This document shows positions 42,848 through 51,418 of a stretch of DNA of 64,000 bases, piece by piece. The stretch is taken from positions 1 to 64,000 of the forward strand of contig NZ_JAVKCA010000025.1 in assembly GCF_040222955.1 (NCBI RefSeq), read 5' to 3'. The first letter of the stretch is position 1. Each line of letters starts with the position of its first letter. The notes beneath the pieces are model-generated. The model did no database searches. It was not told the DNA's origin and saw nothing but the letters and a program-made list of their open reading frames with translations. Position numbers and translations under genes: made by a program. This stretch comes from Marinoscillum sp040222955 (GTDB taxonomy: Bacteria; Bacteroidota; Bacteroidia; Cytophagales; Cyclobacteriaceae).

Positions 42848-44116
42848 ATGAAAAAACTTCTACCAGGTTACCTCAACACAGAGATTGTTAAATCCGAAAT
42901 CAAGCGATTAGAGGTCTTTATTGGTTTTTTATTGGCTGCAGTGGCCCTGGCGCTCTTTATGCAGATCCGGCACTTCAACCTGATGCAGGATACTTTTCGC
43001 AACCCATTTTCCTTCCCACTTATCTTACTCACCGCAGCGCTGATGATCGTGCTGTTTACCGCCGGCAGGAAATGGGTGCTGAAACTACAGCGAACTGATC
43101 GCAGATTACCCAGAACCTATTTTTGGTATACCGTCCTCATGGAAGTCTCCATCCCTGCCCTGTGGCTGGTGGTGGCCTCACTTATAGAGGAGACCTCTAC
43201 CTTGCTGGATTCTCCCATTATCTTTGTTTTTTTCATCCTCATCATCGTCTCATCCCTCCACCTGGACTTCTGGTTGAGTGCCTGCATGGGGATACTTGTT
43301 TCCATCTTCATTGCTTCATACACCTATTGGGTCACCGAGACCTTTCCTGTTAAATTTCACCTTCCGCTGGCCGTTTATTACATCCGATCCTTCATGTTTC
43401 TGGTAAGCGGCATCTGTGCCGGACTGGTAGCCAGTGAACTAAGAAAAAGGCTGGCGCTCACCTTTCAGGAAATACAGGCCAAAGAGCAGATAGAAGGACT
43501 ATTTAGCCAGCAGGTATCCAAGGAGATGGTAGAAGTACTTAAGGAAAAACAGGACTTTACCGCCCGACTGGACGTAACCATTATGTTTCTGGACATCCGG
43601 GATTTCACTCAAAAAGTACAGCACCTCACCGCTCAGGAAGTGAATGCTTTTCAAAATAAATTCTTTTCGCCAGTCATAGAGATCATCAATGCCAACAATG
43701 GCATTGTGAATCAGATCATGGGTGATGGGCTGATGGCCACATTTGGGGCTCCCCTCAAAGACGCGATCCACTACAAAAGTGCCTGGAATGCCACCCTCAG
43801 GATTCTGGATTTCCTCAAAACCTTTCGGGAGCAAAACCCGGAGCACAGCACACTGGACATAGGGATGGGAATGCACTGCGGCGAGGTGTTGGTAGGCAAC
43901 ATCGGCACAGAATCGCGAAAACAACTCTCCATATCCGGTACCCCGGTGATCATAGCCTCGCGCATTGAGCAGCTCAATAAGGAAATGGAAAGTACAGTAC
44001 TGATGTCGAAAGCCCTGTTTGACCTGCTGGCGGATCACATAGATCAGTATGAAACCAAAGGAATGATCAAAATGAAGGGGTTGGACAAAGAAGTGGAAAT
44101 TGTGAAAGTCTTTTAA
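42848..44116 (+). CDS. Membrane class III nucleotide cyclase with non-canonical base-recognition residues
   Basis: 422 residues: about six membrane helices (20-195), a linker, then a class III cyclase domain (~240-422). Metal ligands D249 (FLDIRDFT) and D293 (MGDGLMA) and R372 (ASR) are kept. At the positions that choose adenine (Lys and Asp in known adenylyl cyclases) there are Q289 and Q359, and the catalytic Asn position is I368. The cyclic nucleotide made is therefore uncertain. It converges on an HD-PycTM gene, 3 nt apart. No promoter motif of the nitrate type precedes it. Confidence 0.85.
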   Translation: MKKLLPGYLNTEIVKSEIKRLEVFIGFLLAAVALALFMQIRHFNLMQDTFRNPFSFPLILLTAALMIVLFTAGRKWVLKLQRTDRRLPRTYFWYTVLMEVSIPALWLVVASLIEETSTLLDSPIIFVFFILIIVSSLHLDFWLSACMGILVSIFIASYTYWVTETFPVKFHLPLAVYYIRSFMFLVSGICAGLVASELRKRLALTFQEIQAKEQIEGLFSQQVSKEMVEVLKEKQDFTARLDVTIMFLDIRDFTQKVQHLTAQEVNAFQNKFFSPVIEIINANNGIVNQIMGDGLMATFGAPLKDAIHYKSAWNATLRILDFLKTFREQNPEHSTLDIGMGMHCGEVLVGNIGTESRKQLSISGTPVIIASRIEQLNKEMESTVLMSKALFDLLADHIDQYETKGMIKMKGLDKEVEIVKVF

Positions 44117-44119
44117 ATC

Positions 44120-45346
44120 CTAATAAGGATAAGGCGCCTTAAAGAACGCTTCTGCCACTCCAAATGCCAACACGGCCACCACAAACCCAAACATAAAAAT
44201 GGTATAGGAGATCCTCAGTAGCCTGTATTTTTTACCCAGCACCACGCCCAGAAAATAGATATCCCGTATCAGGCTGGTGTAGAGGTAATCAGCATCTTTC
44301 ATCATTTCCTTCATCCCCCACTCATACTTTTCCATCTCCATTCGATGGAAATTACCAAAAAACAAAAGGTTTGTTCGCTTACTCTGAATGTCCTCCTCTG
44401 TGAAAGTACCCTTTGATACGTTGGGCAAAGTAGCGAGAATCGCAAAAACGATGGTGGCAAGACAGACCACGGTCATGAGCATAGCCGGTATGATCAGGTG
44501 TGGATATTCTTCCAGCTTTCTGAAAAGTACGGACACGAGTACAGACAGGATGATCGAATTCACCGAAATCATAATATTGGCTTTGGTATCTGCCATTGCA
44601 CTGAGCTCCAGATGATTTTTGGAAGTCAGCCTGAACATCGTCTCCACCCCGCGTGTCGGGGTGATCTCCTTCGCCTTCTTCACCTTACCTTTCAGTTTTT
44701 CCACCTGTGCCTTCAGAGCAGAAACTTCGTCTTCCGTGTTTTTCATCTCCATTAATTTCTCATTCACCTTTTTCAGGTTCTTCTTCACCCTGTCCGTAAA
44801 TTTCTTTTTGGCATAGCTGGTAAAAAACTCATGCTCGGTGATAAACCGCTGATTGGACATGTACCAGTCGATGTCCGAAATATTCTTGCCATTCAGTCGC
44901 TGAAGCTCCTCTTGCAGCAGATCCGCTTTGTCACAGTAATTTTCCTCCGCCAGATGTGCCAGGTCTGCATCGCATAGTATAGCCTGAAGATCATTTTTGG
45001 GGTTCTGGGGCATTTTAGTCGCCATGATACAACCCACCACCTGGGCGGCGCGTTCATCATCGTATCCTTTTTCAGCTAAAAAATCCAATGCAATTTCAGC
45101 ACTTACCTCCTCATGATCCGCAATGGTCCGCTTATAGCCCAGGTCGTGAAACCACGCAGCCAGCTCCACCACCTCCAGCTCCTCCGGGCTTACGCCCGTC
45201 TCCCGGGCAATCTCCAGTGCTGCACGCACCACCTCGCGCGTATGGTCCGCTGAGTGGTATTTGATCTCAGGTGCCAGCTCATTGTTGAGGATGTGTTCGG
45301 CAAATTGCTGGGCTTCCTTTAGTAGTTCGGATCTTTCTCCGGCCAT
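44120..45346 (-). CDS. HD phosphohydrolase fused to a PycTM (Pycsar effector) membrane domain
   Basis: 408 residues. An N-terminal HD domain (H35, H67-D68 in WFHDLGYK, D126 in CDADL) is typical of nucleotide phosphohydrolases. A coiled coil follows (~185-225), then a PycTM/DUF5706 domain (~236-408: MFRLTSKNHLELSAMADTKANIM, helices ~258-277, 284-306 and 378-402). In Pycsar defence PycTM senses cCMP or cUMP and damages the membrane. HD-PycTM fusions also occur widely in Bacteroidota without proven defence roles. The gene faces the cyclase gene end to end. Confidence 0.85.
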   Translation of the reverse strand: MAGERSELLKEAQQFAEHILNNELAPEIKYHSADHTREVVRAALEIARETGVSPEELEVVELAAWFHDLGYKRTIADHEEVSAEIALDFLAEKGYDDERAAQVVGCIMATKMPQNPKNDLQAILCDADLAHLAEENYCDKADLLQEELQRLNGKNISDIDWYMSNQRFITEHEFFTSYAKKKFTDRVKKNLKKVNEKLMEMKNTEDEVSALKAQVEKLKGKVKKAKEITPTRGVETMFRLTSKNHLELSAMADTKANIMISVNSIILSVLVSVLFRKLEEYPHLIIPAMLMTVVCLATIVFAILATLPNVSKGTFTEEDIQSKRTNLLFFGNFHRMEMEKYEWGMKEMMKDADYLYTSLIRDIYFLGVVLGKKYRLLRISYTIFMFGFVVAVLAFGVAEAFFKAPYPY

Positions 45347-45419
45347 TTCAAAGTTTATCTAGGTGGCTCAAAATACCACATTTTCTAAATTCCGATTAAT
45401 TTAAATGTATTTTTATCAG

Positions 45420-46358
45420 ATGTCCAGAAATAACAATTCCCGGGGGTTATTTATTTCATTCTTAATGATTAATCTTTTCCTGTTTCTGACATTTGCTCAA
45501 TCCGGATGCTCTACCGCTACATTTCGTGAGCAGGCGGACAGTCTCTTTCTGATTACCGACGATGTTTCGGTGTATTACAACCTAAAGATACCTGATGATA
45601 AATATTTCCTCCCCTATTCCCTCTCAGAGATTTCGGGAATCACTCACCTCAACGACACTCACCTCCTATGTGTAGAAGATGAAGGCGGAAAAGTTTATGA
45701 ATATAGCCTGGCCAAAAGAAAGATCACCAACACCATCGCTTTCAGTAATCCCGGAGATTTTGAAGGGATTGAGCTTGTAGGAGACACCATCTATGTACTG
45801 GAAAGTGACGGGGATATTTATGAGTTTGCTTACACAAAACACAGCAGTACCCGGGCCACAAAGCACGAGAATAAACTGAGCCGGAAAAATGACACGGAGG
45901 GGCTGGGCTATAACCCGTACACCGGCCATCTCACGATTGCCTGCAAGGAAGACGAGGACATAGAAGGCACCAATGCCAAAGGCAAAACCGTGTACCAGTT
46001 TGACCTTCGTACCAAAAAACTCTTTCCCAAACCCCTTTTCGAGATCACAGCAACGCTTATGGATGACTTCTTTGAGGCCCACAGGGATTTTGAATACAAT
46101 AAAGACCGCATCAAATTTGAACCCTCAGGCATTGCGTATAATCCGCTGGACGGCTACTTCTACCTGCTCGCTTCTGTTGGAAAACTACTGGTGGTTTTGG
46201 ATCAAAACGGCGCCATCAAGGCCACCTACCCCATTGCGCCCAGGGTGCTTAGCCAACCAGAAGGCATTTCCTTTTCTTCCCGTGGGGATTTGTACATCAG
46301 CTCCGAGGGTGAGGGGGACAAGGGATACATTATGAAGTTCAGGCCACATAAAAAATGA
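45420..46358 (+). CDS. SdiA-regulated family lipoprotein
   Basis: 312 residues from the ATG at 45420 (an ATG at 45405 is also in frame). SPII signal with Cys in FAQSGCST. The rest is an SdiA-regulated/beta-propeller domain: YSLSEISGITHLNDTHLLCVEDEGGKVYEY, GDFEGIELVGDTIYVLES, SGIAYNPLDGYFYLLAS, QPEGISFSSRGDLYISSE. It is a cell-envelope propeller of unknown enzyme activity. Its stop overlaps the next gene start (ATGA), so the two products probably work together. Confidence 0.82.
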   Translation: MSRNNNSRGLFISFLMINLFLFLTFAQSGCSTATFREQADSLFLITDDVSVYYNLKIPDDKYFLPYSLSEISGITHLNDTHLLCVEDEGGKVYEYSLAKRKITNTIAFSNPGDFEGIELVGDTIYVLESDGDIYEFAYTKHSSTRATKHENKLSRKNDTEGLGYNPYTGHLTIACKEDEDIEGTNAKGKTVYQFDLRTKKLFPKPLFEITATLMDDFFEAHRDFEYNKDRIKFEPSGIAYNPLDGYFYLLASVGKLLVVLDQNGAIKATYPIAPRVLSQPEGISFSSRGDLYISSEGEGDKGYIMKFRPHKK

Positions 46359-49300
46359 GAGTACTTTTCTTCCTCCTACTATTTACGGCAGCTACCCTGA
46401 TCTCGGCACAGGAAGTCTCTGTCTACCTCATCGGAGACGCAGGCGCTCCCACCTCCCCTGACAGCAACCTGGAGTTCTTACAAAAAATCACCAGCGCAGC
46501 CAAACCCACGGACGTACTCATTTTTCTGGGTGACAATATTTACCCAGATGGTCTTCCATCCAGAGAAGACCCTGCCCGCAGAGCCATGGAAAACAAGCTC
46601 AACGCCTCCCTCAACATCATGAAAGCATTCAAGGGCCGCTCAATTATTCTCCCGGGCAACCATGACTGGTCTGGTGGCGGAAAAGACGGATGGGAAAAAT
46701 TACTCAACATGCAGCGTTATGTGGATGAATATATGGGCTCGTCAACAGTCTTCCTCCCCAGAGATGCCTGTCCCGGGCCCGTGGAGATCGCACTTACCAA
46801 TGCCCTCACGCTTTTGATTGTGGATACTCAGTATTTTCTTCATCCCTGGGATAAGCCTGGTCGTGAAGATGGCTGTGAGTCAAAATCCACTGCGGAAGCA
46901 CTGGAGGAACTGGATGACCTGCTCAAGAAGAATGCGAATAAGCATGTGATAGTAGCCGGACATCATCCCATGTATAGCTATGGTCCTCATGGTGGCCAAT
47001 ACACCTTGAAACAACATATTTTCCCCCTGACAGATGTAAATCGAAAGCTTTGGATTCCGCTGCCAGTTCTGGGCAGTATTTACCCCACCTTCCGGTCCGT
47101 ATTGGGAAGCCGGCAAGACCTCACCAACCCAAGGTACAAACTGGTGCGAAATACCATGGTAAAATCATTTGCTCAGGTGAAAGACATGGTATATGTCAAT
47201 GGCCATGAGCATTCGCTTCAGTACATCCATAAGGACTCCGCCCATTACGTCACCAGCGGATCAGGATCCAAATCCTCCAACGTGACGGATGGAGAAGGCA
47301 CAGTGTTTCATGGCCAGGCACGGGGCTTTGCCCAGCTCACCTATCATCCGGCAGGAGCGGTGGATCTGAAGTTCTTTGATGGCGCGCTGCAGGAAAAGAT
47401 TTATGACAGTCCCATCTACTCCAAAGCAGTACACCCTGCATCAAAGTGGCTGTTTAATCCAAATTACAGCGACAGCATCGTAGTACGCCCGATCAGCCTC
47501 AGGTATGCCATCAAATCCGATGCGCATGAATTTTGGCTGGGAGAAAACTACAGGCAACTCTGGTCTACACCGGTCACCATGCCGGTTTTCAATATTGGGC
47601 AGGAACATGGGGGACTGGAAATCCTCAAACTGGGTGGTGGCAATCAAACCAAATCCTTAAGACTGGAAGCAAAGGACGGGCGCCAGTACGTACTCCGATC
47701 GCTGGATAAGTACACCACCAAACTCCTCCCCGCTCCGCTCTATGAGACATTGGCAGCGGACATAGTGCAGGATCAGATCTCTGCCGCTAATCCCTTTGGA
47801 GTGTTTGCCATACCTACCCTGGCAGAGGCTGCGGGCATCTACCACACCAATCCACAACTGATGTATGTGCCCGACGATCCGAGGTTCGGGGCTTACCAGT
47901 CACTATTTGCTAATATGCCGGTGCTCTATGAAGAACGTCCAAACGATGAAGCAGCTTCAGCGGATTATTTTGGAAATGGAGAGAAGATCGAAGGAACACC
48001 TGATGTGATTGCCACCATACAAGGTGATAATGATGAAACAATCGATCAGGATTTTGCTCTGCGGAGCAGGCTCTTCGATATGCTGATAGGCGACTGGGAC
48101 CGACATGAGGATCAATGGCGCTGGGTACGTTTTGACCAACCGGAAAAGGGACACTACTGGCGGCCCATCCCCAGGGACCGTGATCAGGCCTTCTTTGTCA
48201 ACGAAGGGGTGATCGGCTGGGCGGCCTCCAGGAAATTTGCCCTTCCCAACACTGAGGGGTTTGACGAGAAGATGGATTATCCACCCGGTTTCAATGCCAG
48301 TGCGCGGTTTTTTGACCGTACCTTTTTGAATGCGCTTGACTGGTCACAATGGGAGCATCAGATCAACCTCCTGAATACCCGGCTCTCCAATGAAAAGATA
48401 GACAGTGCTTTTAACGTTTGGCCAGATACCATCCGGCACCAGGCTGCCGCAGAAACCTCCCGGATACTCAAAGCACGAAGAGACGACATGCGAAGGTATG
48501 CCCGGATACATTACTTGTTTCTCTCCCGAGAGGTGGAAGTGGTGGGCACCAACAAACACGAATATTTCCTGGTGGAACGGATGAGTAATGACACCACCCG
48601 GGTCACCGTGCATAAGCGAAAAAAGGATGGTGAGCTGCTGCAAGTCATTTACCAGCGCACCTTCCTGAGTAGCGAAACTGAGGAGATCCGACTTTATGGT
48701 CTGCAAGGTGAAGATGTATTCGAAATCAAAGGACAAGTGAAAAGCGGCATCCCGATCCGAATCATTGGCGGGGAAGACACCGACGAAATCACCGACCATT
48801 CCCGTGTGAAAGGGCTGAAGCACCACACGATCGTTTATGACCTGAAGCAAAACACCCGACTCCACCCGTCGAAAGAAACCAAATCCAGGCTAAGCAACAA
48901 CATCAACGTCAATGCTTACAACCGTACTGCTTTTGAATATAACAAGCTCATTCCCCTGGCCAGCGTGGAGTTCAATTTTGATGACGGTTTGTTTTTGGGT
49001 GGTGGTTTTATCCTGACCAAAGAAGGTTGGCGCAAGGATCCTTTTGCCGCCAGGCACGAACTCAAGGTCAATGGTGCCTTTGAAACAGGAGCCGTTAACA
49101 TTTACTACAATGGCACTTTGGGTGATATTATTGGTCATTGGGATCTGAACCTTGACTTTACACTTCAGCGGCCGTTTGGGGTCTCCAATTATTTTGGTTT
49201 TGGAAATGAATCCAATTATGATTTCAAGGGCCAAGGTGATGCCAGTGGTTTTGAGGATGAAATTGATTTCTACCGGATCAGGTTTGAGCGCTCGCAAACT

Positions 49301-50011
49301 TATCTTAACCTCACCCACGGTATAGGAGCAAAAGGTCGTTTCCGGATAGGTCCCGAACACCTGTCTTTCGAGTTGGAAGACAAAGCCAATAACAGATTCA
49401 TACACCAGCCCAATAGCGGAACAGACCCGGAGGCCTTATACCAAAGCCATCAATATGTAGGTGCGAAAACAGAAATAGCCGCGGATACCCGCAACCACCC
49501 GGGACTGCCCACGGGCGGTGTATTTGCACAACTTGTTTATGGCCACTATTATGGACTGAATGCACGGTCCCACAATTTCAGTACGCTGAAAGGAGAGTTC
49601 ATTTTCTATCTGTCCACACGCATCCCATCCAAAGTCACCTTTGCCAACCGGATAGGAGCGCAATACAATGAGGGTGACCTGGAGTTCTTCAATGGGGCGG
49701 TTTTGGGCAAAGAAACTCTACGTGGCTACAGAAGAGGCCGGTTTATTGGGGAAGCTTCCTTGTATCATAATTTTGATGTACGGGCCAAACTTTTCAGTTT
49801 CAAAACCTATCTGTTTCCCGCGAGTGTGGGTATTCTCGGCTTTCATGATATGGGACGGGTATGGCTGCAGGGGGAGAAGTCTGACACCTGGCACACAAGT
49901 AAAGGTTTTGGGCTGTGGCTGGCTCCCCTGAATCAGTTGGTGGTCACTGCGAATATGGCATTTTCTGAGGAAGAGACGTTACCCACAGTCACCTTTGGGT
50001 TTCAGTTTTAG
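46355..50011 (+). CDS. Giant phosphoesterase / kinase-like / outer-membrane barrel fusion
   Basis: 1218 residues, signal peptide 1-18. Residues ~20-340 are a calcineurin-type metallophosphoesterase: GDAG (27-30), GDNIY (59-63), GNHDW (101-105), AGHH (201-204) and GHEH (283-286). Residues ~420-700 carry kinase-fold features like CotH/HipA: a Gly-rich GGGNQTKSLRLEAKDG (427-442) with VLRSLDK, then GDWDRHEDQWRW (579-590) and IPRDRDQAF (605-613). The C-terminal ~350 residues are a BamA/TamA-like beta-barrel ending FGFQF. The protein should sit in the outer membrane. Substrate unknown; coupled to the SdiA-regulated lipoprotein. Confidence 0.82.
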   Translation: MRVLFFLLLFTAATLISAQEVSVYLIGDAGAPTSPDSNLEFLQKITSAAKPTDVLIFLGDNIYPDGLPSREDPARRAMENKLNASLNIMKAFKGRSIILPGNHDWSGGGKDGWEKLLNMQRYVDEYMGSSTVFLPRDACPGPVEIALTNALTLLIVDTQYFLHPWDKPGREDGCESKSTAEALEELDDLLKKNANKHVIVAGHHPMYSYGPHGGQYTLKQHIFPLTDVNRKLWIPLPVLGSIYPTFRSVLGSRQDLTNPRYKLVRNTMVKSFAQVKDMVYVNGHEHSLQYIHKDSAHYVTSGSGSKSSNVTDGEGTVFHGQARGFAQLTYHPAGAVDLKFFDGALQEKIYDSPIYSKAVHPASKWLFNPNYSDSIVVRPISLRYAIKSDAHEFWLGENYRQLWSTPVTMPVFNIGQEHGGLEILKLGGGNQTKSLRLEAKDGRQYVLRSLDKYTTKLLPAPLYETLAADIVQDQISAANPFGVFAIPTLAEAAGIYHTNPQLMYVPDDPRFGAYQSLFANMPVLYEERPNDEAASADYFGNGEKIEGTPDVIATIQGDNDETIDQDFALRSRLFDMLIGDWDRHEDQWRWVRFDQPEKGHYWRPIPRDRDQAFFVNEGVIGWAASRKFALPNTEGFDEKMDYPPGFNASARFFDRTFLNALDWSQWEHQINLLNTRLSNEKIDSAFNVWPDTIRHQAAAETSRILKARRDDMRRYARIHYLFLSREVEVVGTNKHEYFLVERMSNDTTRVTVHKRKKDGELLQVIYQRTFLSSETEEIRLYGLQGEDVFEIKGQVKSGIPIRIIGGEDTDEITDHSRVKGLKHHTIVYDLKQNTRLHPSKETKSRLSNNINVNAYNRTAFEYNKLIPLASVEFNFDDGLFLGGGFILTKEGWRKDPFAARHELKVNGAFETGAVNIYYNGTLGDIIGHWDLNLDFTLQRPFGVSNYFGFGNESNYDFKGQGDASGFEDEIDFYRIRFERSQTYLNLTHGIGAKGRFRIGPEHLSFELEDKANNRFIHQPNSGTDPEALYQSHQYVGAKTEIAADTRNHPGLPTGGVFAQLVYGHYYGLNARSHNFSTLKGEFIFYLSTRIPSKVTFANRIGAQYNEGDLEFFNGAVLGKETLRGYRRGRFIGEASLYHNFDVRAKLFSFKTYLFPASVGILGFHDMGRVWLQGEKSDTWHTSKGFGLWLAPLNQLVVTANMAFSEEETLPTVTFGFQF

Positions 50012-50012
50012 G

Positions 50013-50262
50013 GGATGATCAGAAAACCTATGGGAGAATTGTATTGAAAATGGATGTTGACACTAGTGATCTAACCCTCCGTATAGTCCATTCTAATGGA
50101 TAAGCTACTTACCCTTCATTTTCTTTGCTTGCCCAAAGAAAACGAAGCAAAAGAAAGGGCACCAACGCAAAAAATCATTTTGACTTGTATAAGCTTAGGT
50201 CTTTTTGGAAATTCCCAAGTCAAAATGATTCACACTTGCCTTGGATGCCCCGCCCGCCTTAG
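50013..50262. repeat. Interspersed repeat, copy 2
   Basis: Matches 24063-24312 almost base for base over 50104-50184 and 50218-50260, with weaker but visible similarity before that. The 15-bp stem is kept (50173-50187 with 50216-50230), but three of its pairs differ from copy 1 in both strands, so pairing is preserved; the 28-nt loop is unrelated. The rest of the gap to 50432 has no gene I can support; the apparent ORF starting at 50096 is inside the repeat. Confidence 0.87.
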
Positions 50263-50432
50263 CGCCAATACTCTTCTGATTTCCGATTACATCAAGCGGT
50301 TCTATATGTGTATTCAGTGCGCCATATAGCCGATAATGGTTTGTTCAGAACTCAAAATCTGCTAGATTTGATAGGGATACGTGGCGGGTAGCCGGTAGTA
50401 GTTAACTGGTTTGTGGTAATGTCGAAAAAGAA

Positions 50433-50963
50433 ATGAGCAAGATTAATTTAACTGAGGAAGAAAATGAACTGTATATGCAAGTTCTATCCCTTGATCCCGA
50501 TGAAGATTATGAATTGAGAATTTCTAAACTAAACTCACAGAAGGAATTGGCAGAATCTTTACTTAATAGAGAGGCCATCCCTGAACAACGAATTAACTAC
50601 TTTACGAAAAAGGAATTTCAAACCGGAATCTCACGAAAATCTCGGATTGAGGAATTTGAAGCTAAAGTAAACAGTGAATCTGATATATTTAGTCATGGTC
50701 ATTTCACTAAATATCTCCAGTACTTTATTGAAGGTGCTAACATTGATCCACAGCTCAACCAAACATTAAGAAAAATTGCTGAGAGTAACATGTATGACGA
50801 TGATAAAGCTGATGAAATTATCAAATATTTAAAGTCAAACTCTGTTATTCCCACTGCAAAACAAGCACGAGATGAATTCGCTGAAGAAATATTTAAGTTC
50901 GGGGCTGATATAAACCTTAACAGTTCTTATTGTCATAGGCTTAGAAATAAAATAAGAGGTTAA
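50433..50963 (+). CDS. Hypothetical helical protein between repeat copies
   Basis: 176 residues, soluble, rich in Glu, Lys and Asn and mostly helical (EENELYMQVLSLDPDEDYELRI, LNQTLRKIAESNMYDDDKADEIIKYLKS). No family recognised. Its AT-rich codon use differs from the genes on both sides. It is placed between repeat copy 2 and a partial third copy that begins over its stop codon, as if it had been inserted together with the repeats. Confidence 0.6.
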   Translation: MSKINLTEEENELYMQVLSLDPDEDYELRISKLNSQKELAESLLNREAIPEQRINYFTKKEFQTGISRKSRIEEFEAKVNSESDIFSHGHFTKYLQYFIEGANIDPQLNQTLRKIAESNMYDDDKADEIIKYLKSNSVIPTAKQARDEFAEEIFKFGADINLNSSYCHRLRNKIRG

Positions 50964-51058
50964 CCCTTCATTTTCTTTGCTTGCCCCTGGCCGCGTAGGC
51001 ACTTCACGGAGTTGCTCCACACTGACTTTGCTTGATCCGTTTTAGGGCAAAAGAAAGG
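50962..51058. repeat. Partial third copy of the interspersed repeat
   Basis: AACCCTTCATTTTCTTTGCTTGCCC (50961-50985) repeats the left arm of the first hairpin in copies 1 and 2, and GGGCAAAAGAAAGG (51045-51058) the right arm, but ~57 bp of unrelated sequence replaces the short loop. The second, covarying hairpin is missing. Confidence 0.7.
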
Positions 51059-51418
51059 AGGGGTTTATGAAGCCCCTCCTAATCACCGCCTAACCAATCT
51101 ACGTCGCGAGTGCGACTGATTGTTCTTAAATATTTTCTAACGTGTTCGTTTTGAATCTACCTCTGAATTATTGATACTATAACGTTATATAAGTCCTTTT
51201 CGTTTACTGTTTTCAATCAAAAAATACCGGTAAGTGTTACTTCACTTTATCGAAGGCTTTATTATCGAGCTTTGATTGAAAACCTTTAAAGCAAATTTGA
51301 GGGTTTTGAATGATGTAATTGGTCTCATCTCGTTGAGTGACAGTTTTAACTGCATGAACGACCAATATCTGTCGTTAACGAGAATCAAGAAACTTCCCTT
51401 CGACTCTTTCCGCACCCT
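51056..51418. other. Intergenic stretch with one hairpin, otherwise nothing
   Basis: An 8-bp stem AGGAGGGG (51056-51063) with CCCCTCCT (51073-51080) could be a weak terminator, though no T run follows. From 51081 to the moeA stop I see AT-rich sequence without a credible ORF or repeat. Confidence 0.5.

Noticed and set aside
42848..45346. Firm claim of a Pycsar defence system
   Set aside because: The genes are convergent rather than an operon, the effector is fused to an HD domain, and similar genes are common in Bacteroidota; only reported as a possibility.
50096..50329. ORF coding for a Cys- and Lys-rich 77-residue protein
   Set aside because: It lies inside the interspersed repeat, and the same reading in the other copy is broken; it reflects the repeat, not a gene.
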